A stretch of 32,125 bases of DNA from a bacterium (GTDB lineage Bacteria; Babelota; Babeliae; Babelales; GCA-2401785): the NCBI GenBank assembly GCA_030629865.1, contig DAOVOC010000002.1, forward strand, positions 1-32,125. The letters run 5' to 3'. The position numbers and the translations under genes were made by a program. Positions within the stretch are counted from its first letter, which is position 1. Each line of letters starts with the position of its first letter. Positions 1-8,025 of this stretch are shown piece after piece. Below the pieces are notes generated by a model. That model made no database searches and was not told the DNA's origin. It saw only the letters and a program-made list of their open reading frames with translations.

Positions 1-3000
1 GTGAATACCTTGATCTTGGCAAATTAATTGATGGTAGAAATGGTTCAATTTCGTTTGAAGCGAAGGGTCCCGGTAACTTTTTTGTTGGGTTTGCAAATCA
101 GAAAAAAGTGATTGGAAAGGGTGATGAGTTATACGAAATAGTTCTTGGTGGGCAAAACAATACTCAAACACATATTTGCACGCGCCATTTGGCGCCTCCA
201 GTTGCAGTGCTTTTGCAAGACCAGTCACCTGATGCGGGGCTGAATGCATTCGATTTTGAAAAATATTGGATCAGTTTTAATAGTGGTGTTGTCACCATTG
301 GTCGTGGTGAGTGGAGCAAAAATCCCATTTTGTCTTGGCAAGATCCATATCCGAATCTCAAATATCTTTCTGTTTTTCTTGCCTCGTGGAACGCTCCGAT
401 TAATGTAAGAAATATTCATGTTGGTCCTGCTGTAGAAAATTTAACGGCTGAAAAAATTCAATCGATTATGCAAAAAGATCTAAAGGCAATAGAATCTAAA
501 CTCGAAAAAAAAGATAAAGATGAACTTGTAAGCATTACAGAACACGACAAGATGAAAAAAGAAGCATTTATGCTCGATAAGGGCCTTTTGGAAAAACAGG
601 ACGCATTTAAATATGACGAATTAGAGCTTGCTTCGATGGAAATGAAATATGACGACTTGATGTACGAAGATCTTGCTTGGGAAGCCATGGAGCGTATGAA
701 GGGTGAGCAGGTAACTTCGCTGCAAGAAGAAATTAAAACTGTTGAAGAAAAACAAGAAAGAGTAAAAGACGAAGAAGCTGAGCAACGTAAAATAGATAGA
801 ACTCGGCGTGGTGCTCTGCAACGTGAACGAGCTATGGGTATGACAATGGTTCTCATGACGCCACGAATGTTGAAAATGGAGATGACTCAAGTTGGCCAAA
901 CTGTAGGAGCGATTGCCAGGTCTCCAAAGGCAATTATGCAGTTGGGTAAAAAGGCATGGGAAAGAATGTCGAAGAAAAAGGATGCAAAGGGACTTGCTGA
1001 TAAAAGCCAAAAAGCACAAAAGCAGCTTAAGACTGCAAAAGAAAAATTGGGCAAGATAAGAAAAGATGAAAAAATGACCAGTCCAGCCAAATTGATGCTT
1101 GGTGGAAAACCTGAATTGAGAAAGGCCCGTAAAGCTGAAAAAAAAGCAAAAAAGGATCTTGATAAAGCACAAAAGCAAGTCCAAAAAATTAAAGGAGAAG
1201 AAGAGTCTGTCGCGCGTTTACAAAAGAAAACTCTAAAAACAGCCGAGGCCGCTGACTTGAAAGCAAAAGAATATCGGGAAGCCGCTGAAAAATTTGATGC
1301 GCCTAAGGGTTCTGAAGAAAAGGTTAAAAAACTTAAAAGTCAGGCGGAAGAAATAAGAAAACAGGCGCAAAAGTATGATGAGCAGGCTACAGCTGCACAA
1401 GATGTTGGAAAATCCAGAAAAGCAAAAAAACTTTCCCAAAAAGCTGATGAATTAAGAGTAAAATCGAGGCAATATTCAAAAGAGGCAGAAACGGTTGGGC
1501 AAAGCAAACAAGCCAGAAAGCTTTTGGAAAAGGCCGACGCACAAAAATTTAAAGCTGACATGGCAAGATTTCGGGAGAAAAAACTTGCAGGAAAAGTTAG
1601 AGAAGGTATTGATATCAAGCCTCAGAAAAAAAGCAGTGAGTACGCAGATATCGAAAAAACTACTTCTAAGTGGTGGAGCGTTGTTCCTGGTGGAAGGTCT
1701 TTTGCTAAGGGCTTTAGAGAAGGTTTGCGTGGACAAGATGCTATTAAAAGTGAGCTGCGACAATTTGCAAGTTTTTTCCATTTAACAAATAAATCTCGTT
1801 ACGAAATGGTTCCAGATCCAAAAAATCCAGGCAAAATGATTGTCAAAAAAGATGAACGTGGCAAAAAAGTGATCAAATACAAACGTGATGCAGAAGGTGA
1901 CATTGTTTATAAAGTGAGAACAGGTCCTGATACAGGTAAGCCAATTTATAAAAATGGTCGGCCGGTTCTAGAAACAGATTCAAAAGGGCGTTCAGTTCCA
2001 GAAGAAGATTCAATGGCTAGAATAAACGTCTTAAGGATTGCTGGGGACGAGCTCCATGATCTGAAAAAGTTTTTGAGCGTGCGGAAGAAAGACCGATTTG
2101 AAATGGTTCCTTCTGAAAAATATGATAAACAAGAGAAGCTTGCTGATGAATTGGAAGGGGAGATTCTTGATGTGTCTGCTAAGCCAAGGCAAAGGCTTAA
2201 AACATCAGCAATTTCTCGAAAAGAAAAAGGTAGAAAAGCTAAAATGGTGCCTCTTAGGGACGCGAGTGGTAAACCAGTCTTGAAGCGCGAATGCAAGCGT
2301 GATCGTTATGGTGATATTATTTATGAGCCTAAGATTAAAGATAAAAAAATTGTTTATAAGAAGAAAGATGGCAAAGATGTTTATGCCACAGTTAAAGAGG
2401 CTGATGGGATAACGCCAGTTTATAAAAGAGATGATTTTGGAAATCTGGAACTAGACAAGAGTGGCAAGCAAATACCTGTCTATAAATTAGATGAAGAAAA
2501 CAACAAAATACGTGAATATGAGCCTGCTGTAATGACTTATAACGATAAGAAAAAAACACAGATTATTGATCCTAGAACCGGCAAACCTATGCTCCAGCCA
2601 AAATTTGAAAATGCAATGTCTAAGGATGGCCGATTTCTGATGAAAGATGGGTCTGGCAAACATCATCTTGTAACTAGTGACAAGCTTAAAGATGTTAAGG
2701 GTAAATGGAGCCATGTTCCAGCTTTGGTTCCAGAGGCTTCTGCTTGGGCACATTTGAAAAATAAGATGAAAGAATATGAAGCGTGGAAGGCAGAAACAAC
2801 AACGTGGCAAAAAACTAAAAAGATTTTAGGCAAAGGCGCTAAAGGGCTTGTTAAACTTCCGTTCCAGCCGTTTCTTGTTTCTGGAAAAGCGATGGCTGGA
2901 AAAGAAAAAATGGGTGGAGTTACAAAGGCGATGCTACTTGGATTGGGCTTACCTCTTGGAGCTATTGGTGTTTTCTTTGGTGCCATGGGTGGCGAAGAAG

Positions 3001-3116
3001 GTGAAATTATTACGCCGCAGGGCAATGTTATACGAACGGAAGAAGAAGATGAGGGGGCGCAAGACCCAACATTTAAAGGAAGTTATGTTCATAGTCTTGG
3101 TCGTGCTGACACATAA
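1..3116 (+). CDS. C-terminal part of a giant FAMeT-domain coiled-coil membrane protein (5' end outside window)
   Basis: The reading frame is open from base 3, so the gene starts upstream of the window and 1037 residues are visible. Residues 1-145 match the last FAMeT-type (farnesoic acid O-methyltransferase-like) domain of the next two genes, with the hallmarks KYWIS, IGRGE, WQDPYP and GPAVE. Residues 150-540 are Lys/Glu/Ala-rich helix, probably coiled coil, including about four repeats of roughly 22-33 residues. Residues 598-886 are a basic Gly/Asp/Tyr region of short repeats such as GKPIYKNG and GKPVLKR, in blocks that begin with EMVP or KMVP. One membrane segment lies at about 974-998, followed by an acidic tail. 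The GTG at 108 is internal to the domain and is not the start. The gene ends 23 bases before the next ATG, so the two are likely co-transcribed. The function is unknown; a surface or envelope role is inferred. Confidence 0.85.
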   Translation, partial: EYLDLGKLIDGRNGSISFEAKGPGNFFVGFANQKKVIGKGDELYEIVLGGQNNTQTHICTRHLAPPVAVLLQDQSPDAGLNAFDFEKYWISFNSGVVTIGRGEWSKNPILSWQDPYPNLKYLSVFLASWNAPINVRNIHVGPAVENLTAEKIQSIMQKDLKAIESKLEKKDKDELVSITEHDKMKKEAFMLDKGLLEKQDAFKYDELELASMEMKYDDLMYEDLAWEAMERMKGEQVTSLQEEIKTVEEKQERVKDEEAEQRKIDRTRRGALQRERAMGMTMVLMTPRMLKMEMTQVGQTVGAIARSPKAIMQLGKKAWERMSKKKDAKGLADKSQKAQKQLKTAKEKLGKIRKDEKMTSPAKLMLGGKPELRKARKAEKKAKKDLDKAQKQVQKIKGEEESVARLQKKTLKTAEAADLKAKEYREAAEKFDAPKGSEEKVKKLKSQAEEIRKQAQKYDEQATAAQDVGKSRKAKKLSQKADELRVKSRQYSKEAETVGQSKQARKLLEKADAQKFKADMARFREKKLAGKVREGIDIKPQKKSSEYADIEKTTSKWWSVVPGGRSFAKGFREGLRGQDAIKSELRQFASFFHLTNKSRYEMVPDPKNPGKMIVKKDERGKKVIKYKRDAEGDIVYKVRTGPDTGKPIYKNGRPVLETDSKGRSVPEEDSMARINVLRIAGDELHDLKKFLSVRKKDRFEMVPSEKYDKQEKLADELEGEILDVSAKPRQRLKTSAISRKEKGRKAKMVPLRDASGKPVLKRECKRDRYGDIIYEPKIKDKKIVYKKKDGKDVYATVKEADGITPVYKRDDFGNLELDKSGKQIPVYKLDEENNKIREYEPAVMTYNDKKKTQIIDPRTGKPMLQPKFENAMSKDGRFLMKDGSGKHHLVTSDKLKDVKGKWSHVPALVPEASAWAHLKNKMKEYEAWKAETTTWQKTKKILGKGAKGLVKLPFQPFLVSGKAMAGKEKMGGVTKAMLLGLGLPLGAIGVFFGAMGGEEGEIITPQGNVIRTEEEDEGAQDPTFKGSYVHSLGRADT

Positions 3117-3139
3117 GAATTAAAGAATTGGTGGGGAGT

Positions 3140-6100
3140 ATGCAAAAAAGAATAGCTTTGCGAGTTTTAAGTCTTTTGTTTTTCGGTTTAACGCTTGGTG
3201 CTCAGCAGGACGTTGCTGTAACTGATCCTAATCAAGCTTTAAAGGCTACCAAAGCAAAAGAAGCCGCACAAAAAAAGGCAGACAAGTATAAAATTACTTA
3301 CGGTGCGGCGCATGGCTATGCTTTTTTGGAGCGCATTCGTAATTTAACAGATTTTCCGGCGTCGGTTTTTTATAAAAAAACTATTCATGATCAGTTGCCT
3401 ATGGATTCGATGGTGCGCATTAAATCATTTAAAGAAAAGTTTGGGCTTGAAGGTAAATATTATGCAGCACGTTTGGTTGGTGGTGGATGGCGCCTAAAAG
3501 CTGATACTGATGATCCAGAAGATCCTGCCACACAATTTATTGTTCACCGGCATGTTTCGCGAGATTTAAGCGACTGGATTGGTTTGAGCTCCACTGTTGT
3601 AGGCAAGCGATATCTTAATGCAATGCCATCTAATGCAACTCAGTTTGGAGCAGATGATTTTTCTGATGACATGAGGATGGAGACTCATTGGAAGGTTGTT
3701 GGAAGCAATTTGCAGCGCTGCAGTTTAAAAAATCGCCTGACTCAAGGTCTTTTGAGTTGTCGAGACAAGGAAGACAAACAAGAAGTTGGTAAATATGTTC
3801 CACCTCCACCAGTACAATTTAAGACCCTTTATACAAAGAAAGAGAGAGAGCAGGCTGGGTGGTATCGCTGGAGCCCTAGACTAAAAACTTCTATTTTGGG
3901 TAGGAGTGATGTTCCAAAACTTTTATCTTTATCTTGGTTAAGCAAAAATCCTTATAAGGCTTATGTTTTGGTTAAGCGTAAGCATTCAACATTTGGTGAC
4001 AAAGCTCTTAAAGACACAAAAGAGTGGGTTCAAGTTCGTGATGCCAAGTTATCTTTTGTTAAAGCTAAACCAAAAGATTCTGACTTTTTGACAAAACTTT
4101 TACAGAAAAAGGAGCGTACTAAATTAAATAGACAGGCAACTATTAAATCAGCTTCAGAAGAAACTTTTCGTGCTAAAAACCCTTATTCTCTTCGTGAGAT
4201 GATATGTTACATCAATAAAACGCGTCATCACATTCCTGCAAAAGGGAATATTCCTGTTGCCATAGCAGCTATAAAACGATTTGCTGCAGAAGCTGACCAA
4301 TCTAGAGCTCGTGTTATTTCGCAGAAGAAAGAACTGCACTATGGTGACAAGGTACGCATTGTTCACCACGATACTTGGCAGCAGCTTTATGCAGAAAACA
4401 AAACAATTTTTTGTGCGAATGAGGATTCTCCAAACGAATATAATAATGAATCGAATTCATGGTGGATTATAAAAGGTCCACACAAAATAAATGATCCATG
4501 GAACTGCCAAATTGGAACACCTGTAAAAAATGGTGACATTATTCGTCTTGAGCACGAACAATTACATAAAAATTTGATGTGTTCCAAAGAAGGATCACCT
4601 CCTAAAGCAAAAACAATATGGGGTAGTAAGCCTGATGATGGTAAGGAATATCTTACTACTTTGGCAGGCAGCAAAGGAGTTGGTAATAGTGCTGATAACT
4701 GGATAATTAATTTTGAAAATGATGATGATTCACTTTATAAGGGCGCAAACTTTTATCTAACGCACCGCAATACAGGATTTTCTTTGCGTTCACATACGGA
4801 ACTTATTAGCAAGAAACCAAATAAACAACGTGTGGTTGCTTTCCAGAAAAAGAAAGCGAATTGTCGATGGTTTGTTAATGGTGTTTCTTATGGTGATATT
4901 CCAGTGATTGATATTGCCTGGACTGGTTTTCCTAATGGTTCTCCTGCAATTGATGAAACCCCCAAAGAGGCGATTGGCTTTGAAATTGTAAAACTTGGTA
5001 TGGGTGGCGGAATTAAACCAAACACTACGCTTGATTTTTATATGCCTATAAAAGACAAAAAACCAAAAGTTTCAGGCTTTGCAAAAGAAGAGGTTCCTGG
5101 TTTTGGTGCAGGCTACATGGTCAAGCTTAGTCCGCTCATCAGTAAGGGTGTAGCGTGGATAGAACAATCGTTTGAAACAGAAGGAAAGGCTACGGTTGCG
5201 TTTTTGACTCGCGTTTCTGACAAGGGTGATGCGCAAGTAATATTTGGAAACAATATCAATCTTGATTATACGTGGAAAATTGTTATTGGCGCAGACAGAA
5301 ATGGATCATCAAAAATTATTAAGCGTACTTTGGATGTCCAAGGTAATGCTCAAGAAGAAGTTGTTGCGCAAGTTAAAAAAGCCGACAATCCATTGGCAAC
5401 GCCGACGCCCGGAACATTTGTTCCTTATTGGATCAGCGTGGATGATGGGCTTATTCTTGTTGGTGCAAGCACAACGCCTGGTGAAAATATCTTTATGGCA
5501 TGGCGTGACCCAAATCCAAGAAGTGATGTTTCTCGTATCGGTTTTGGGACACATGATGCCTTTGTTGAATACACCGGAATTGAAGTGCGCGATCCGGTTA
5601 CATTACAAAAACCAGAAAAAGTTTATGCAAAGGCAACAAGCGGGGTTTCGGTTTCGTCTCCAGATCCAAAATGGCTCAGTACTCCATTTAGGGTTCCAGG
5701 TCGTGGAACATTCGAATTTGAAGTCAGTGGTGACAAAGATGCAATGATATATCTTTCAGAAAAGAAATCGGCAAAAAATAAACATTATCAACTGGTTTTA
5801 AGTGCAGATGAAACCGGCAATGCGGTGCTGCGCAAGTGGGATGAGCGTAGCAAAATGTATATTGATTTGGTTAAGACGAGCACACAATATCGAGAAAAAA
5901 ATCAGCTAAATACCAAAGAATATAAAAAGTTCTGGATTAGTCTTGCCAAAGGAAGAATATTTATTGGTCGTGGCGAAATTGGGCAAGGGCTATTTTTATA
6001 TCATTGGGACATGAAGCCGCTTGAAAAAATACTGAATCTTGGTGTTGCTTGCAGTGGCGGGACAACCTCATTTCGAAATGTTGTCATTGCGCCTCCGGTG

Positions 6101-7915
6101 GACGTTTCTGTTGCAGAAAAGCGTGAAGCATATGTTCAAGAACAAGATAGATTTAAATTTAGAGGCTCGCTGCACGTAATTTCTCCTTACGAATATGTTC
6201 TGTCTCAAGAAGGGCAGGCTGTTAAATTCGAAGATAAAATCAATCATAAGACTTACTATCCAGGTAAAACACCACAACAAGATGCAAAATACTACTTTAT
6301 GCTTATGCTCCACAAAGATGGTTTTCCAGAGCTTGTGTGGGCACGTGAGCCAGAAAATCCACAAAAATTGTCAATTGAAAAACGGGCATCTATTCTTCGT
6401 GCCGAGTCTGACACATGGTTTCAGGCATCAACGTGGGTGCAAGGTATGGGTGTGCTTGGTGGTCTTGCTGGTGTTGCTGCAAGTATCAGGTATGCAGAAA
6501 AAGGTATTGATCTTGGTAAAGAAGCTGGAGTAAAAGAAACTGCAGCTAATTTGAATTTCAGATCTCACGATTCTTATGTTTATACCGATCAGGCAGTTGC
6601 ACAACAACTAGCCCAGGCACATGTTCCAGAAGAAGCGCGTGCAAATAAAATGAAAGCAGAAGAAAAAATTGAACTTGGTGGAAAGTGGTCACCTTCAACA
6701 ATCGATAAATTAGAGAGATTAATTCCGCTGTATCAGCAAGTTATTAACTTGGTTAACCATCCATTTGTTGTCAGAGACCAATACATCAAGAAAAGTTTGT
6801 TTGATGCTATTTCTACAATGTACGAATCTCACCAAGACATTCACGCACACCCTCAAGCGCCCGTTGATCTAACTTATTCAGGAATGATTAACCTTCTTGT
6901 TTCTGCCTACAACAATCCTTACTTGATAGATTTGAACAAGAAAAAAGAAATGAAGCTCAAAGAGGTTTGGTACAGCCAGATAAATGAGCTTGCGCGTCAG
7001 ATGCTTCAGAAAGATCCAGAAACTAAAGTTTCACTTCAGCCATGTTATGGCGAATATGTTTGGCTTAACGATCAATTCGAAGAGCCTGGAAAGGGATCAG
7101 TTTCGTTTGAAGCAAAAGGTACGAATGATATTTTTGTTGCGTTCGCTTCTATGCCAACACGCGTGCGTAACACCGATAATGAAATTTACGAAACCGTTCT
7201 TGGCGGTTGGGATAACGAAAAGGCCGTAATTCGTGTTCGCAGTCTTGATAAATCTGTTTCGGAAAGCTTTGACAAAAAACTTAATGTTAATCAAATCAAG
7301 TATCAGCGTTATTGGGTCAGTGTCAAAGATGGTCAAATGAATCTTGGAACGGGTGATCTTGATATTAAAAACATAATTTTTTCGTGGAAAGATCCATATC
7401 CAATAAAAGATGTTCAGTTTGTTGGAATTAGTAACTGGAATGCAGCTGTTAAATTTAAGAACGTCCAGATTGGACCTGCTGTTGAAGATGTTGAAGAACA
7501 TAAAGCAAAAATTATTGCTCAAATTATGGAGCTTAGACAAAAACAGGCACAAGCTTCTGTGATAGAGAGTGAAGAAGATTTGACAGAGACTCCTGTAGAG
7601 CCTTATGACGAAGAAGCTACTGAATATGCTGGCGAAGTTGAGCCGGAAGTTATTACAGATCAGGTTGAAGAAATGGCTCCAGTAGAAGATGAAGAAGAGT
7701 TGTCGATGGCAGAGATCGTTGAGTCAGAAAAAACAGTAGAAGAAGAAATCGAACAACTTATTGAACCAGCCGTAGAGCCTTTTGTTGAAGAGGATACTGT
7801 TGTGGATCAAGAGGCGGCCATTAAGGAAGAAACTACTGCTGTTAAAGAAGAACCAGTAGTTAAATATCGTACGGTTCGTAGAGGGCGGTACACATATCAA
7901 GAGCCTATCAAATAA
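3140..7915 (+). CDS. Giant secreted protein with MIR-like and three FAMeT-type domains
   Basis: A 1591-residue protein with a Sec signal peptide (MQKRIALRVLSLLFFG, then Ala-rich). A conserved N-terminal module (HGYAFLERIRN) covers about residues 57-220. A MIR-like beta-trefoil region lies at about 398-585, with YGDKVRIVHHDT, SWWIIKGPH and GDIIRLEH. FAMeT-type domains lie at about 660-819, 845-987 and 1303-1450; each has a Y/F-W-I/V-S strand, a GxGxxG-like turn and a W-x-DP or similar motif. Between the second and third are a highly conserved block (1007-1076) and a helical part with LVNHPFVVR. The tail, about 1472-1577, is very rich in Glu and Val. ATG 3140 is preferred to TTG 3128 because the signal peptide begins there; GGGGAG lies only one base upstream. 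It is a tandem paralogue of both flanking large genes. Family knowledge: MIR and FAMeT domains are mainly eukaryotic binding modules, and FAMeT domains are not proven enzymes. Host contact is inference. Confidence 0.88.
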   Translation: MQKRIALRVLSLLFFGLTLGAQQDVAVTDPNQALKATKAKEAAQKKADKYKITYGAAHGYAFLERIRNLTDFPASVFYKKTIHDQLPMDSMVRIKSFKEKFGLEGKYYAARLVGGGWRLKADTDDPEDPATQFIVHRHVSRDLSDWIGLSSTVVGKRYLNAMPSNATQFGADDFSDDMRMETHWKVVGSNLQRCSLKNRLTQGLLSCRDKEDKQEVGKYVPPPPVQFKTLYTKKEREQAGWYRWSPRLKTSILGRSDVPKLLSLSWLSKNPYKAYVLVKRKHSTFGDKALKDTKEWVQVRDAKLSFVKAKPKDSDFLTKLLQKKERTKLNRQATIKSASEETFRAKNPYSLREMICYINKTRHHIPAKGNIPVAIAAIKRFAAEADQSRARVISQKKELHYGDKVRIVHHDTWQQLYAENKTIFCANEDSPNEYNNESNSWWIIKGPHKINDPWNCQIGTPVKNGDIIRLEHEQLHKNLMCSKEGSPPKAKTIWGSKPDDGKEYLTTLAGSKGVGNSADNWIINFENDDDSLYKGANFYLTHRNTGFSLRSHTELISKKPNKQRVVAFQKKKANCRWFVNGVSYGDIPVIDIAWTGFPNGSPAIDETPKEAIGFEIVKLGMGGGIKPNTTLDFYMPIKDKKPKVSGFAKEEVPGFGAGYMVKLSPLISKGVAWIEQSFETEGKATVAFLTRVSDKGDAQVIFGNNINLDYTWKIVIGADRNGSSKIIKRTLDVQGNAQEEVVAQVKKADNPLATPTPGTFVPYWISVDDGLILVGASTTPGENIFMAWRDPNPRSDVSRIGFGTHDAFVEYTGIEVRDPVTLQKPEKVYAKATSGVSVSSPDPKWLSTPFRVPGRGTFEFEVSGDKDAMIYLSEKKSAKNKHYQLVLSADETGNAVLRKWDERSKMYIDLVKTSTQYREKNQLNTKEYKKFWISLAKGRIFIGRGEIGQGLFLYHWDMKPLEKILNLGVACSGGTTSFRNVVIAPPVDVSVAEKREAYVQEQDRFKFRGSLHVISPYEYVLSQEGQAVKFEDKINHKTYYPGKTPQQDAKYYFMLMLHKDGFPELVWAREPENPQKLSIEKRASILRAESDTWFQASTWVQGMGVLGGLAGVAASIRYAEKGIDLGKEAGVKETAANLNFRSHDSYVYTDQAVAQQLAQAHVPEEARANKMKAEEKIELGGKWSPSTIDKLERLIPLYQQVINLVNHPFVVRDQYIKKSLFDAISTMYESHQDIHAHPQAPVDLTYSGMINLLVSAYNNPYLIDLNKKKEMKLKEVWYSQINELARQMLQKDPETKVSLQPCYGEYVWLNDQFEEPGKGSVSFEAKGTNDIFVAFASMPTRVRNTDNEIYETVLGGWDNEKAVIRVRSLDKSVSESFDKKLNVNQIKYQRYWVSVKDGQMNLGTGDLDIKNIIFSWKDPYPIKDVQFVGISNWNAAVKFKNVQIGPAVEDVEEHKAKIIAQIMELRQKQAQASVIESEEDLTETPVEPYDEEATEYAGEVEPEVITDQVEEMAPVEDEEELSMAEIVESEKTVEEEIEQLIEPAVEPFVEEDTVVDQEAAIKEETTAVKEEPVVKYRTVRRGRYTYQEPIK

Positions 7916-7916
7916 G

Positions 7917-7923
7917 AGGAGGG
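7917..7923 (+). promoter_or_regulatory. Strong Shine-Dalgarno site (AGGAGGG) without an annotated large gene
   Basis: This AGGAGGG lies just after the stop of the upstream giant gene, 6 bases before GTG 7930 and 101 bases before the next large start. It is too far away to serve the large gene directly and so supports translation of the short ORF. An ATG at 7928 followed at once by TGA could also act as a start-stop pause site. Confidence 0.5.
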
Positions 7924-7929
7924 CTTGAT

Positions 7930-8025
7930 GTGAGAATGTTTAAACAGCCCGGAATGACGATTGAGAAAATTGCTAAAAATGAAATAGACATTGAAAACCT
8001 TTTCTTAAATAGAAAGGGTGAATAG
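7930..8025 (+). CDS. Candidate 31-residue small protein or leader peptide, coupled to the downstream giant gene
   Basis: GTG-initiated ORF of 31 codons plus stop, beginning MRMFKQPGMT and ending in RKGE. An AGGAGGG sits 6 bases before the GTG, one of the best Shine-Dalgarno sites in the window. Its TAG stop shares a base with the GTG start of the next gene (TAGTG), a classic arrangement for translational coupling. The peptide is charged and has no signal or membrane segment. The part encoding PGMTI matches the palindromic repeat seen near 22490 and 23464, so the ORF may have formed around a repeat remnant. It may be a leader ORF that feeds ribosomes to the 1638-codon gene, or chance. ATG 7936 is an alternative start in the same frame. 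Confidence 0.45.
   Translation: MRMFKQPGMTIEKIAKNEIDIENLFLNRKGE
7948..7963 (+). repeat. Half-copy of the palindromic intergenic repeat
   Basis: CCCGGAATGACGATTG matches the right half of the repeat at 23464 at 14 of 16 positions. Only one arm is present, so no hairpin forms. It lies inside the small ORF between the giant paralogues. Confidence 0.4.

Noticed and set aside
621..1184. 187-residue open frame on the minus strand
   Set aside because: It is the shadow of a Lys-rich coiled-coil gene: Phe/Leu/Ser-rich text with no ribosome binding site.
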